64,000 bases of DNA from Beijerinckiaceae bacterium (GCA_019753285.1 JAIELD010000002.1:1-64000); one strand, 5' to 3'. Positions 19,491 through 28,916 are shown, counted from the stretch's first letter. Notes: generated by a model from the sequence alone, not told the origin. A program made the numbers and translations.

Positions 19491-19736
19491 ATGGAATTGT
19501 TCACGATGGTCATCACCATGTGCATCGGCGGTGGCCCCTGCACGACGAGCCATGTCAGCCGGCCTGATTTCACCAGTGCGGCAGTCTGCGAAGAGAAGAT
19601 CGCGACCGTGACGCATGCGAAGACAAAGGAATTGGCTCAGGACCCGACCTTGAAAGGCAAGACCGTGACCTATGATGTCACCTGCTTCAGCCATGCGCAG
19701 TTCGTCGCGACGTTCGGCGATCCGCAGTCTATCTGA
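19491..19736 (+). CDS. Small cysteine-containing protein, possibly exported
   Basis: 81 residues from ATG 19491, chosen because an AGGAG site sits 8 nt upstream; an ATG at 19473 has no such site. The N-terminus is mildly hydrophobic (MELFTMVITMCIGGGPC) and could be a poor signal peptide. Cysteines at about 11, 17, 33 and 65 suggest disulfide bonds if exported. I do not recognise a family. It lies 139 bp after the extensin-like gene on the same strand. Confidence 0.6.
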   Translation: MELFTMVITMCIGGGPCTTSHVSRPDFTSAAVCEEKIATVTHAKTKELAQDPTLKGKTVTYDVTCFSHAQFVATFGDPQSI

Positions 19737-19833
19737 GCGGGTGTCGGGCACAGCAACTGCATGCGATGGGTCATCACCCTCGGCATGCCGTGGCTGGCAG
19801 GTCCGGTTGCACAGTCTGCGCTGTCTTTCAGGG

Positions 19834-20010
19834 TTACATCAGAATATCGACAAGGGCACCTGTGGTCGTCACCACCCGCACACGCGCGCCATTGAACTGC
19901 TTCTGGATTTCCTGCATCCGAAGGATGTAGACCGCCGAGTTGTTGATCGTCATCCCGGCCTGACGCCAGTTACCGGTCGTATCCAAGACTTCGATGATCA
20001 AGGTCTCCAT
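19834..20010 (-). CDS. Small conserved-looking protein of 58 residues
   Basis: 58 residues from ATG 20010, with an AGGG site about 8 nt upstream. The sequence (METLIIEVLDTTGNWRQ... RMQEIQKQFNGARVRVVTTTG...) has good codon usage and alternates strands and one helix, with no signal peptide or membrane segment. It begins 44 bp after the hbd stop on the same strand, so it could be the last gene of the etfBA-hbd transcript. The longer open frame to 20157 overlaps hbd in another frame and is rejected as the true start. Confidence 0.6.
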   Translation of the reverse strand: METLIIEVLDTTGNWRQAGMTINNSAVYILRMQEIQKQFNGARVRVVTTTGALVDILM

Positions 20011-20054
20011 GGCACCGACCCTGCAGCGTGGTGGCTGAAGCCTGGCAAAACCGT

Positions 20055-20936
20055 TCAGCGCGTCGGCACCGGCTTCTCGCCGCGGTAATCGTAGAAGCCG
20101 CGCTTCGTCTTGCGGCCGAGCCAGTCCGCCTCGACATATTTCACGAGCAGCGGGCAAGGCCGGTATTTGGAGTCCGCCAGCCCCTCGTAAAGCACCTGCA
20201 TGACCGACAGGCAGGTGTCTAGGCCGATGAAATCGGCGAGCTGGAGCGGCCCCATCGGGTGGTTCGCGCCGAGCTTCATGCCGGTGTCGATCGCCTCCAC
20301 CGTACCGACGCCCTCATAGAGCGTATAGATCGCCTCGTTGATCATCGGCATCAGAATGCGGTTGACGATGAAGGCCGGAAAATCCTCCGATACCGTGATG
20401 GTCTTGCCGAGCGCGGTGATGAACTGCCGCGCCGAGGCGAAGGTCTCGTCATCGGTCGCGATGCCGCGGATGAGCTCGACGAGCTGCATGACCGGCACGG
20501 GGTTCATGAAATGAATGCCCATGAAGCGCTCCGGCCGGTCGGTCGCGGCGGCGAGCTTCGTGATCGAAATCGAGGAGGTGTTGCTGGCAAGCATGGCGTG
20601 CGGGGCAAGCACCTTGCAGAGACTGTCGTAGACCTTGCGCTTCACCGCCTCGTTCTCGGTCGCCGCCTCGATCACGAGGTCGCAATCGGCAAGGCCCTCA
20701 TAGCTCGTGACGCCCGAGACGTTGCGCAGCGTCGCCTGGCGCAGCTCTTCTGTCAGCGTCTGCTTCTGCACCTGGCGGGCGAGGTTGCCGTTGATGGTCG
20801 CAAGGCCGGATTCGACCCGTTCACTGTTCACGTCGCAAAGCTTCACGTCGAAGCCGTTCATGGCGGCGACATGGGCGATGCCGGACCCCATCTGGCCCGC
20901 GCCGACGATGCCGATCTTGCGAATTTCAAAACTCAT
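20055..20936 (-). CDS. hbd: 3-hydroxybutyryl-CoA dehydrogenase
   Basis: 293 residues. The Rossmann dinucleotide motif GIVGAGQMGSG is at residues 9-19; NTSSISI, MGIHFMNPVPVM and the C-terminal NRILMPMINEA and NHPMGPLQLADFIGLD motifs define the short-chain 3-hydroxyacyl-CoA dehydrogenase family. It oxidises 3-hydroxybutyryl-CoA to acetoacetyl-CoA with NAD(P), in butyrate or PHB-linked metabolism. It lies 54 bp downstream of etfA in what looks like an etfB-etfA-hbd operon, a common alphaproteobacterial arrangement. Confidence 0.95.
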   Translation of the reverse strand: MSFEIRKIGIVGAGQMGSGIAHVAAMNGFDVKLCDVNSERVESGLATINGNLARQVQKQTLTEELRQATLRNVSGVTSYEGLADCDLVIEAATENEAVKRKVYDSLCKVLAPHAMLASNTSSISITKLAAATDRPERFMGIHFMNPVPVMQLVELIRGIATDDETFASARQFITALGKTITVSEDFPAFIVNRILMPMINEAIYTLYEGVGTVEAIDTGMKLGANHPMGPLQLADFIGLDTCLSVMQVLYEGLADSKYRPCPLLVKYVEADWLGRKTKRGFYDYRGEKPVPTR

Positions 20937-20990
20937 GGGGTCGAACCTGGCGATGTGAGCAGCTTGGGGTCGTCTGGCGCGGGCGGCCGG

Positions 20991-21929
20991 CTATTTCGCC
21001 GGCAGCTCCTTCGTAAGCTCGGGGATCAGCGTGAAGAGATCGCCGACGAGGCCGTAATCGGCGATCTGGAAGATCGGCGCTTCCTCGTCCTTGTTGATCG
21101 CGACGATGACCTTCGAATCCTTCATGCCGGCCAGATGCTGAATGGCGCCTGAAATTCCGCAGGCGATGTAAAGCTCCGGCGCGACGACCTTGCCTGTCTG
21201 GCCGACCTGCCAGTCATTCGGCGCATAGCCGGCGTCGACGGCGGCGCGGCTCGCGCCGAGCGCGGCGCCGAGCTTGTCGGCGAGCGGCTCCATATAGGTC
21301 TTGAAATTCTCCGAAGAGCCGAGCGCACGGCCGCCTGAAACGATGATCTTGGCGGCGGTGAGTTCCGGCCGGTCGGATTTCGACAGTTCCTCGCCGACAA
21401 AATGCGAAAGATCGGCACCGCCATCGACAGAGACAGGTTCGACCGGAGCGTTGCCGCCGCGCGCTGCCGCCTGGAAGCCTGCGGTGCGGATGGTCATCAC
21501 CTTCTTGGCGTCGGTCGACTGCACGGTCTGGATCGCGTTGCCGGCATAGATCGGCCGCTCGAACGTGTCGGGCGAGACGATGGTCATGACTTCCGAAATC
21601 TGCATCACGTCGAGCAGCGCCGCGACGCGCGGCGTCACGTTCTTGCCGCTCGTGGTGGCGGGGGCAACGATGTTGGCGTAGTCCGCGGCGATCTTCGCGA
21701 TGAGCGTGGCGCTCTGCTCAGCGAGCATGTGGTCGAGGCTGGCGTCGTCGGCGAGCAGCACCTTGGTGACGCCTTCGCAGGTCGCGGCGTCGGCGGCAGC
21801 AGCGGCGCAGCCCTTGCCGATGACCAGAACCGTCACCGGCGCGCCGAGCTGCCTCGCGGCGGTGAGCGCCTTCAATGTCGCGTCGTTGACCTTGGCATTG
21901 TCGTGATCCGCAATCAGCAATGTCGTCAT
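20991..21929 (-). CDS. etfA: Electron transfer flavoprotein, alpha subunit
   Basis: 312 residues. The N-terminal half is the ETF adenine-nucleotide-alpha-hydrolase-like domain; the C-terminal FAD domain shows ELTAAKIIVSGGRALGS, the GQTGKVVAPELYIACGISG segment and the ending IADYGLVGDLFTLIPEL. The alpha/beta dimer accepts electrons from acyl-CoA and other dehydrogenases and passes them to ETF-quinone oxidoreductase. Its ATG lies 2 nt after the etfB stop, so translation is probably coupled. Confidence 0.97.
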   Translation of the reverse strand: MTTLLIADHDNAKVNDATLKALTAARQLGAPVTVLVIGKGCAAAAADAATCEGVTKVLLADDASLDHMLAEQSATLIAKIAADYANIVAPATTSGKNVTPRVAALLDVMQISEVMTIVSPDTFERPIYAGNAIQTVQSTDAKKVMTIRTAGFQAAARGGNAPVEPVSVDGGADLSHFVGEELSKSDRPELTAAKIIVSGGRALGSSENFKTYMEPLADKLGAALGASRAAVDAGYAPNDWQVGQTGKVVAPELYIACGISGAIQHLAGMKDSKVIVAINKDEEAPIFQIADYGLVGDLFTLIPELTKELPAK

Positions 21930-21931
21930 GG

Positions 21932-22681
21932 CTAGATTACTCCTGCTTCCTGCTTCAGTTTCGAGACGAGTTCGGCGACCGAGCCGACCTTGATGCCGGC
22001 CTTGCGTCCGCCGGGTTCGACCGTCTTCAGCACGTTGAGGCGCGCGGCGACGTCGATGCCGAAATCGGCCGGCGTCTTCTCGTCGATCGGCTTCTTCTTC
22101 GCCTTCATGATGTTCGGCAGCGAGGCATAGCGCGGCTCGTTGAGGCGCAGATCCGTCGTGACGATGGCAGGCAGCTTGATCGAGATCGTCTGGAGGCCGC
22201 CATCGACCTCGCGCGTCACATCGGCGGTGCCGTCGCCGAGCACCAGCTTCGACGCGAAGGTCGCCTGCGGCCAGCCGAGCAGCGCGGCCAGCATCTGGCC
22301 GGTCGCGTTCATGTCGTCGTCGATCGCCTGCTTGCCCATGATGATGAGGCCGGGGCTCTCGGCCTCCACCAGCGCTTTCAGGATTTTCGCGACGGCGAGC
22401 GGTTCGACGAGGCCGTCATGTTTCACGAGGATGCCGCGGTCGGCGCCCATGGCGAGGCCCGTGCGGATCGTCTCAGACGCGCCGGCCGGTCCGATGGACA
22501 CGATGACGACTTCGGTCGCCTTGCCGGATTCCTTGACGCGCAGCGCTTCCTCGACGGCGATCTCGTCGAACGGGTTCATCGACATCTTGACGTTGGCGAG
22601 CTCGACGCCCGAACCGTCCGGCCTGACGCGGATTTTGACGTTGTAATCAACCACCCGCTTCACAGGCACCAGAATCTTCAT
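21932..22681 (-). CDS. etfB: Electron transfer flavoprotein, beta subunit
   Basis: 249 residues, the standard EtfB length, from ATG 22681 with a GGGAGAGGG ribosome site just upstream; the open frame to 22765 is not conserved. It starts [19 protein letters not shown] and carries [16 protein letters not shown] and the [24 protein letters not shown] segment that marks ETF-beta. It binds AMP and supports electron flow through EtfA's FAD. First gene of the etfB-etfA-hbd cluster. Confidence 0.97.
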   Translation of the reverse strand: MKILVPVKRVVDYNVKIRVRPDGSGVELANVKMSMNPFDEIAVEEALRVKESGKATEVVIVSIGPAGASETIRTGLAMGADRGILVKHDGLVEPLAVAKILKALVEAESPGLIIMGKQAIDDDMNATGQMLAALLGWPQATFASKLVLGDGTADVTREVDGGLQTISIKLPAIVTTDLRLNEPRYASLPNIMKAKKKPIDEKTPADFGIDVAARLNVLKTVEPGGRKAGIKVGSVAELVSKLKQEAGVI

Positions 22682-22851
22682 CGTTTCCCTCTCCCTTTCG
22701 GATCGTGGCGCGGCGGGCGCGTCACTCGCGCGGGCTGCGTCATGTCCGTTGCGTGCGTCCGGCAAGGCCAGCCGCTATCCATAAGCCGTCACGTGGCGCG
22801 CGGCGCGTGCGATGACCGCGACTGGCTGCCCCGTCGGGCTCGTTGGCGGGC

Positions 22852-22880
22852 AACGTAAGCGTATGCTTGGCCCTCGTCAA
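22852..22880 (-). promoter_or_regulatory. Possible housekeeping promoter of etfBA-hbd
   Basis: On the minus strand TTGACG (22880-22875) is followed after 17 nt by TACGTT (22857-22852). The spacing suits a sigma-70 type promoter and would give a leader of about 165 nt before etfB. The -10 is weak. Confidence 0.35.
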
Positions 22881-22931
22881 CGAACTCACCCGCTGCAAAT
22901 GCCGCAACGCCATGCGACGCTCCATCCGCGA

Positions 22932-23621
22932 TCAGCGCTCCTGCGAGAACAGCTGGACGTCGCGCGCCTTGAACAGGACGACGAGAACGAGCCCGGCGAA
23001 AAAGCCGCCGACATGCGCAACGAACGCGATCGAGCCGTCTGTGTTCACCAGCGCCTGTCCGAGTTGATAGACGATCCAGGTGCCGACCGCCCAGATGGCC
23101 GGAAGCCGCATCGGCAGGATGCCGAGCAGCAGGCCGAACACCATGGCGCGCGGATTGAGGAGCATATAGGCCGCGAGAACGCCGGAAATCGCACCCGATG
23201 CGCCGATCAGCGGCGCTTCCGAGAGTGGATTGACATAGGCATAGGCAAGGCCCGAGAGCACGCCGGCGAGCAGGTAGAAGACAAGATAGCGCGCATGGCC
23301 CATCGCATCCTCGACATTGTTGCCGAACACCTGGAGGAACAGCATGTTCGAGAGCAGATGCGCCCAGCCGCCATGCAGGAAGAGTTGCGTGACGAGCGTG
23401 AGGCTGGTCGGAGCGTGGACGACATAGGCGGGGAGCGCCTCCGTGCCGAGCAGCACGCTCGGAATCATGCCGAAGCCGGCCGAGAATTCCGGCTCCGCGT
23501 TGAGCAGCCAGCCGCTCTGAAACACGATGAACACGATCATGTTGGCGACAAGAAGAGCCCAGTTGACATAGGCGACGCGCATCCGGCGCATCGGCAGCGT
23601 GTCATGCAGGGCGAAGAACAT
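22932..23621 (-). CDS. Rhomboid-family intramembrane serine protease
   Basis: 229 residues with six hydrophobic segments. The catalytic serine is S142 in GASGAISG and the histidine H203 in AHVGGFFAG; the family HGGWAHLLSNM motif is at 83-93. The protease cleaves transmembrane segments of unknown substrates in the inner membrane. The gene is flanked by etfB upstream-facing sequence and the cobalamin adenosyltransferase gene (206 bp gap), without an obvious operon partner. Confidence 0.93.
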   Translation of the reverse strand: MFFALHDTLPMRRMRVAYVNWALLVANMIVFIVFQSGWLLNAEPEFSAGFGMIPSVLLGTEALPAYVVHAPTSLTLVTQLFLHGGWAHLLSNMLFLQVFGNNVEDAMGHARYLVFYLLAGVLSGLAYAYVNPLSEAPLIGASGAISGVLAAYMLLNPRAMVFGLLLGILPMRLPAIWAVGTWIVYQLGQALVNTDGSIAFVAHVGGFFAGLVLVVLFKARDVQLFSQER

Positions 23622-23827
23622 CGTGCGGCGGCGCTCCGGCGGCGGCGGTGATCGAGCAGCGCCCAGTCTAGGAGACGAGTTGCCCGGCCCGTCAAGGGAG
23701 CGGCGGTCTCACCGCGAAGATATATCGTGAACGCGCTTTCAAGGTCACGTCGGGACGGCGCCACTGCGATCCGCGCTGACGGCCGAGCGTCCACCCATCT
23801 GCGTGGTCACTCGAAATGCAAGCGTCC

Positions 23828-24400
23828 CTAGCGGTTCTGCCCCGGCACCCAGAGCACGTCGCCGACGCCCTTGTCGTTGACGAAGCGTGAGGCGACGAAC
23901 AGGAAATCCGAGAGGCGGTTGATGTAGTGGAGCGCCGCCGTGCCGACATGCTCGCCCTCGCGCATGGCGAGTTCGACCATCTGCCGCTCGGCGCGCCGGC
24001 ACACGGTGCGGGCCAGATGAAGAGCCGCAGCGGCGGGCGTCCCGCCCGACAGCACGAATGATTTCAACGGCTGCAGCGCCGCGTTGAGCGTGTCGATCTC
24101 GCTCTCCAGCCGCTGGACCTGCTCGGCCACGATGCGCAGCGGTTCATAAGGAAGCGGCGCGCTCGATAGCGGCGTGCAGAGGTCCGCGCCGAGATCGAAC
24201 AGATCGTTCTGGATGCGGGCCAGCATCGCGTCGAGATCGCCGACCGTGTGGAGCCGGACGAGCCCGATGCAGGCGTTCGTCTCGTCAACCGTGCCATAGG
24301 CTTCGACGCGTAGATCGTATTTCTTGACTCGCGCGCCGGAGCCGAGGCCAGTGGTGCCGTCGTCGCCGGTGCGCGTGTAGATGCGGTTGAGCTTCACCAT
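23828..24400 (-). CDS. Cob(I)alamin adenosyltransferase, PduO type
   Basis: 190 residues. The ATP-binding N-terminus RIYTRTGDDGTTGLGSGARVKK-like pattern and the later TVDETNACIG, RxVCRRAERQMVEL and INRLSDFLFVASRF motifs are those of PduO-type enzymes. It transfers the adenosyl group of ATP to cob(I)alamin or cob(I)yrinic acid diamide, giving coenzyme B12, needed for example by methylmalonyl-CoA mutase. It follows the twin-helix protein gene by 18 bp on the same strand. Confidence 0.94.
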   Translation of the reverse strand: MVKLNRIYTRTGDDGTTGLGSGARVKKYDLRVEAYGTVDETNACIGLVRLHTVGDLDAMLARIQNDLFDLGADLCTPLSSAPLPYEPLRIVAEQVQRLESEIDTLNAALQPLKSFVLSGGTPAAAALHLARTVCRRAERQMVELAMREGEHVGTAALHYINRLSDFLFVASRFVNDKGVGDVLWVPGQNR

Positions 24401-24418
24401 CTAGGGTCGTGTCCTCCT

Positions 24419-24613
24419 TCAGGACCGGCTTTTGATAAACAGCACGATCATCATTATGATGACCGCGCCGAATTGCAGGATGACGCGCCAGCGCATCAGC
24501 ATCTGCGAGGTGTTGGCACTGCCGCCCCGCATCATGTTGGCGAGGCCGAAGCCGAGCACGATCACAACCGCGCCCATGGCGATCGGGATGATCCATTTGA
24601 ACACGTCAGGCAT
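24419..24613 (-). CDS. HIG1-like twin transmembrane helix small protein
   Basis: 64 residues with two membrane helices (about 8-26 and 43-60) separated by a short polar loop with a QMLMRWRVILQF stretch, the pattern of the HIG1-related twin-helix proteins found just upstream of the cobalamin adenosyltransferase gene in many alphaproteobacteria. Mitochondrial relatives associate with respiratory complexes; the bacterial role is unproven. It is probably co-transcribed with the adenosyltransferase gene. Confidence 0.85.
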   Translation of the reverse strand: MPDVFKWIIPIAMGAVVIVLGFGLANMMRGGSANTSQMLMRWRVILQFGAVIIMMIVLFIKSRS

Positions 24614-24682
24614 GGGAACTCCGGCACGGCCGATGCTGGCCGTCCCCGCAAAGAAGGCGGTTCGCGCCTTGATGCAATAGGT

Positions 24683-27442
24683 TCAATTGCCGCGCAACAG
24701 GCGTTCGAAATAGTCGAGCTCGACCTGCGGGCGATAGGGCTCGCCGAGCCTGCGGCGCAATTCGTCGAGCACGGCGCGGGCGCGCTCCTCGATCGTGCCG
24801 CCGCCTCGGCCGTCGGCGTTGAGGCGGGCGTTGTTCTGCCCGCCATTCTGGGCTGCGTTGCGGTCGGCCGGGCTGCGGCCAAGCGGGTCGAGGCCCTGCG
24901 CCGCGCCATTCGGCCTGCCGGCCTGATCGGTACCTTCGGCTTGGTCGCTGCCATCGCCTTTCTGGAGCTGCTGGGCAAGATTGCGCGCGCCCTTCCTCAG
25001 GCTGTCGAGCGCCTTGCCCTGGCTGTCGACAGCCTGGCCGTTCTGCCCGTTCTTCAATGCCTGTTCCGAATCGCGCATCGCCTGCTCGGCATCGGCGAGG
25101 CTGTCCTCGCCCTCCGCGCCAAGCTCCTTCAGGCGGCGCTGCAGGCGGCCGAGCTGTTCGCGCAGGCGCTGCTGGCGGTTTTCGAGCGTGCCGCCGCCGC
25201 CATCCTGCGAAAGCTGGCCGTCACCCGGCTGCGACCCCTGTCCCTGGTTCTGGCCCTGCTGGCCCTGACCCTGCTGACCCGGGCCCTGCTGCCCCTGTTG
25301 GCCCTGCTGACCTTGACCTTGCTGACGCTGCCCCTGCTGGCCGCGCCCGGACTGCGACTGCTGGCCCTGCTGCCGGCCGCCCTGGCGGCCTTGCTGGCTT
25401 TGCTGTCCCTGGCCCTGCTGCTGTCCGCGCTGGCGCTCCTGACCCTCGCGATAGGTGCGGTCGCGCAGGCGCTGCTCGTCGCGCGTCAGCTTGTCGAGTT
25501 CGTCCGCCTGCTGGCTCAATTCGTCGTTGCGCTGGTCCTGCCCGTCCCCGCCGCCGCCCTCGGCGGTCTGGAGATTGCGCATCATCTCATTGAGCTTCTC
25601 GAGCAGTCGCTGCGCCTCGGCGAGCTGCCCGTTTCGGGTGAGCTCCTCGATCTTTTCCAGGATCTTGCGCAGATCGTCCTGGCTCAGCATCTTGGCATTG
25701 GGGTCGCGCTCGGCGTTCTGCTTGCCGTTGCGGTTCTTTTCGGCGAATTCGCGCATATAGCGGTCCATCGCGCGCTTCAGATCCTCGGCGAGACGCTTGA
25801 TCTCGTCCGGCGAGGCCCCGCGTTCAATTGCCTCCCTTAGCCGTTCCTGCGCCGCGCGGAGCGCTTTTTCCGCCTTGCTCAGCCCGCCATCCTCGATCTG
25901 GAGCGCCATTTCCCACAACCAGTCGGCAACGTCCTGAAGTTGCTGGTCGCTCCGCGCCGCCTTGAGGCGGCTGGCGGCAATCTTGAGGCCGGTATAGACG
26001 GCAACCGACGTTCCAAACGCCTCGGGCTCGGTCAGCAGCGCATCGAGCGCGATCATCGGCCGCAGCTTGTCGTCGGGGTTCATCACGATGGCGCGGCGCT
26101 GTTCCACCAGCGCTTTTGCGAGCGGCTCCGAGAATGGCTTTTGCGGGATGACGACCTCGACCGGCTGCGAGACTCCGACCTGGCCAAGATCATCCTTCAC
26201 CTTGAGCTGGAGCCTCACCTTCGCGCCGGCCCATGGATGCTCGGAGAGATCGGCGCTCGCCTCGCCTTCGGCAGGCGTGCCGCTGGTCGCCGGCACGGAA
26301 AGCGGCAGTTTCGGCGCTTCGCCGAGCGTGCGGCGGGGCTTGCCGTCCTTGGTGGGCTGCGTGCTCGGCAAAGGCTCGAACACGCTCTCGCCGCTGACGA
26401 TGCCGTAATCATCCTCGACGCGGTAGCGCAGGGTCAGCCCGTCGCCTTTCGCCGTGCGCTCGGTGCCGAGAATCTCGACACGCGGAACGAGGTCGGGAAT
26501 AGATTTCAGCTTGTAGCCGACGATCTCCCGCCCGCCGTCGCGAATGCTGACCCCGCCATCGCCCGCGATGGTGAAACGCTGTTCGAGGCTGCCGGATGGC
26601 GCAGCCGAAGCGGCCTTCGCCGCGCCCGGCTGGCTCTTGCCGGCCTCGTCCTTCGCCGGCTCTTTCGCTTCAAGCGCGCCCGACTTGTCGATCGAGATGC
26701 CATCGGCGGGCGTCGCGCGCAGCACGAGCGTCGATCCGACCGGAACGGCGATCGGCACGCCGTCGCCGGGCTGGCGGTCGGCTCGGGAGAGGAAGATCGG
26801 TGGACGGCCCGTATAGGCCGGCGGGTCGATCCAGGCGTCGATGCGCGGCGGCGCGGGAGCGACCGATGGCGTCGTCCAGTCGAAAGCCGAGAGCAGCCGG
26901 CCTTCCCATTCGGGACCCGCGACGAAAAAGGCGGCGAAGGCTGCAAGGAACGCGGCGAAACGCCAGGCATTCGGGTCGCGGCGGGCGATCTCGGGCTTCG
27001 GCGGCGTGACCTTCACCTCCGAAAGGCGCGCCTCGGCACGCGCCTGATGCAGCCGCCAGAGCGCCACCGTCGTCGGGTCGTCGCCGCCATTGCCGAGCCG
27101 GTCGGTCGCCGTGCGGACAGGGCGGTGAAGCAGCAGGCTGTCGCGGTCGAGGCGCGCCAACCCGACCTCGACGCTCGGCCAGCGCAGGCCGCGAAGGCGG
27201 AAAAGACAGATGAGCACGGCGAGCGCGAAGACCGCGACGCTCGCCATGCGCAGCCATATGGGGGCAAGTGCGAAGAAGCCGACCCAGGCAAGAGCGAGAA
27301 AGGCGAAGGTGAGCGCCAGAAGCGGCACCAGCAGCGGCCAGGCGAGTTCGACGAACGCTGCGGCGCGGGCGCGGCTCAGCCGGCCCGCCAGAAGTGCGAT
27401 CGCGCTGGCCCCTCCGCGCGGTTCGCCACCTGTCGAAGCCAT
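24683..27442 (-). CDS. TIGR02302/DUF4175-family membrane protein with Gln/Gly-rich repeat
   Basis: 919 residues from ATG 27442 (MASTGGEPRGG); the frame is open to 27562. Two or three membrane helices lie between about residues 25 and 85 and another near 165. A large exported or cytoplasmic middle domain follows, then helical EEL/RL-rich segments, a low-complexity Gln/Gly/Arg region (about residues 664-739, 25225-25450) and a final conserved EPYRPQVELDYFERLLRG. This layout matches the alphaproteobacterial TIGR02302 family of unknown function, usually next to lysA as here (197 bp downstream of lysA). No enzyme motif is visible. Confidence 0.88.
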   Translation of the reverse strand: MASTGGEPRGGASAIALLAGRLSRARAAAFVELAWPLLVPLLALTFAFLALAWVGFFALAPIWLRMASVAVFALAVLICLFRLRGLRWPSVEVGLARLDRDSLLLHRPVRTATDRLGNGGDDPTTVALWRLHQARAEARLSEVKVTPPKPEIARRDPNAWRFAAFLAAFAAFFVAGPEWEGRLLSAFDWTTPSVAPAPPRIDAWIDPPAYTGRPPIFLSRADRQPGDGVPIAVPVGSTLVLRATPADGISIDKSGALEAKEPAKDEAGKSQPGAAKAASAAPSGSLEQRFTIAGDGGVSIRDGGREIVGYKLKSIPDLVPRVEILGTERTAKGDGLTLRYRVEDDYGIVSGESVFEPLPSTQPTKDGKPRRTLGEAPKLPLSVPATSGTPAEGEASADLSEHPWAGAKVRLQLKVKDDLGQVGVSQPVEVVIPQKPFSEPLAKALVEQRRAIVMNPDDKLRPMIALDALLTEPEAFGTSVAVYTGLKIAASRLKAARSDQQLQDVADWLWEMALQIEDGGLSKAEKALRAAQERLREAIERGASPDEIKRLAEDLKRAMDRYMREFAEKNRNGKQNAERDPNAKMLSQDDLRKILEKIEELTRNGQLAEAQRLLEKLNEMMRNLQTAEGGGGDGQDQRNDELSQQADELDKLTRDEQRLRDRTYREGQERQRGQQQGQGQQSQQGRQGGRQQGQQSQSGRGQQGQRQQGQGQQGQQGQQGPGQQGQGQQGQNQGQGSQPGDGQLSQDGGGGTLENRQQRLREQLGRLQRRLKELGAEGEDSLADAEQAMRDSEQALKNGQNGQAVDSQGKALDSLRKGARNLAQQLQKGDGSDQAEGTDQAGRPNGAAQGLDPLGRSPADRNAAQNGGQNNARLNADGRGGGTIEERARAVLDELRRRLGEPYRPQVELDYFERLLRGN

Positions 27443-27639
27443 CTCGGTCGGGTTGCGTCTCGTTTCGTCTCGCTGCACGGACCTTGCGCTTTTCAAATGA
27501 AGTCGATCTGCGTGGTCTCGAGGCCTGTCCGCGATTGAGAAGCGGGGTAGCCAATCGACCATCCGTCCAGACTGCCGTCAAACTGCTCACGAAACAAGGC
27601 AAAAGCGAGGCCAGCGCCGGGACGCCGGGACGCATGCGT

Positions 27640-28911
27640 CTACAGCCAGGCGGGCATCCGGTCCGCGCCGATCAGCTCTTCGTAGCTCTGACGCGGCCGC
27701 GTGATGGTGAAATCGGCATCCTTGACCAGGACCTCCGCGACCAGCGGCCGCTGGTTGTAGGTGGAGGCCATGGTCGCACCATAAGCGCCGGCGGTCATGA
27801 AGGCGATGAGGTCGCCGCTTTCAAGCGGCGGCAAGAGGCGATCGACCGAAAAGGTGTCGCCCGATTCGCAGACGGGGCCGACCACGTCATAGGCGATGCG
27901 CCTGTCATCGCGCGGTTCGGCGATCGGCCAGATCTCGTGATAGGCCTCGTACATGGCGGGCCGCACGAGATCGTTCATCGCGGCGTCCACGACGAGGAAG
28001 GTCTTGCCCGCCCGCTCGTTCACATAGAGCACTTCCGTCACCAGCAGGCCGGCATTGCCGACGATGAGCCGCCCCGGCTCGAAACCAAGCTCGACGTCGA
28101 GCCCGCCGGTGACGCGCGCCACCATGGCGGCATAGGCCTCGATGAGGTCGGGACCGTGGGTGAAGGGCCGCTCCAGGTGATAGGGAATGCCGAGCCCTCC
28201 GCCGAGATCGAGCCGCTCGACCGGCAGCCCTTCGCGGCGGAGTTGCTCGACCATGCCGCGCATCTTCGTGAAGGCCGCCTCCAGCGCGCTCAGCTCCTCG
28301 ATCTGACTGCCGATATGGACGGCGAGGCCGACGCAGCGCACGCCCGGCAGATTGCTCGCCTTGGCGTAGAGCCGCGCCGCCTCCTCGAAGCTGACGCCGA
28401 ACTTGTTGGCCGACGAGCCGGTGGTGATCTTGGCGTGGCCGCCGGCGCCGATGTCCGGATTGACCCTCAGCACGATCGTCTGCCGCTTGCCGAGCGTGGC
28501 TGCGACCCGGCTGAGGCGGTCCAGCTCGCCCTCGCTCTCGACATTGATCTGGTAGATGCCGGCGGAAACAGCGTAGTGCAGCTCGGCCGTCGATTTGCCG
28601 ACGCCGGAAAACACGATATCGGACGGCTTGAATCCGGCGGCGAGGGCCTTCCTGATCTCGCCTTCCGAAACGACATCGGCTCCCGCGCCAGCCTTTGCCA
28701 GGCTCGCCAGCACGCCGAGATTGGAATTGGCCTTGGCGGCATAGAAGACGCGGTTGCGCGGCCAGCCGACGGCTTTCGCGAAGAGCGCGAAATGCCGCTC
28801 GATGGTGGCGCTTGAATAGATGTAGGTCGGCGTGCCGGCTGCCGCGACGATGTCGCGGATATCGACGGTCTCGGCGTGGAGTACGCCGCCGCGGTAATCG
28901 AAATGATGCAT
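27640..28911 (-). CDS. lysA: Diaminopimelate decarboxylase
   Basis: 423 residues. The PLP lysine is K60 in FYAAKANSN, the TIM-barrel motifs GGGLGIPY and the C-terminal ESGDTF, with its cysteine (VCESGD), complete the active site across the dimer. It decarboxylates meso-diaminopimelate to L-lysine, the last step of lysine synthesis. It lies 5 bp after the LptM-like gene in an argH-lptM-lysA series, a conserved alphaproteobacterial order. dapF, the epimerase that makes its substrate, is at 55 kb. Confidence 0.97.
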   Translation of the reverse strand: MHHFDYRGGVLHAETVDIRDIVAAAGTPTYIYSSATIERHFALFAKAVGWPRNRVFYAAKANSNLGVLASLAKAGAGADVVSEGEIRKALAAGFKPSDIVFSGVGKSTAELHYAVSAGIYQINVESEGELDRLSRVAATLGKRQTIVLRVNPDIGAGGHAKITTGSSANKFGVSFEEAARLYAKASNLPGVRCVGLAVHIGSQIEELSALEAAFTKMRGMVEQLRREGLPVERLDLGGGLGIPYHLERPFTHGPDLIEAYAAMVARVTGGLDVELGFEPGRLIVGNAGLLVTEVLYVNERAGKTFLVVDAAMNDLVRPAMYEAYHEIWPIAEPRDDRRIAYDVVGPVCESGDTFSVDRLLPPLESGDLIAFMTAGAYGATMASTYNQRPLVAEVLVKDADFTITRPRQSYEELIGADRMPAWL

Positions 28912-28916
28912 GGCGC

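Noticed and set aside
23700-23770. CTTGAAA and ATATATC motifs upstream of the rhomboid gene as a heat-shock promoter
   Set aside because: The spacing between the boxes is too short for sigma-32 or sigma-70.
24473-25840. Leucine-rich plus-strand frame resembling a membrane protein
   Set aside because: It is the antisense of the Gln/Gly-rich block (CAG/CAA read as CTG/TTG gives Leu), an artefact of composition.
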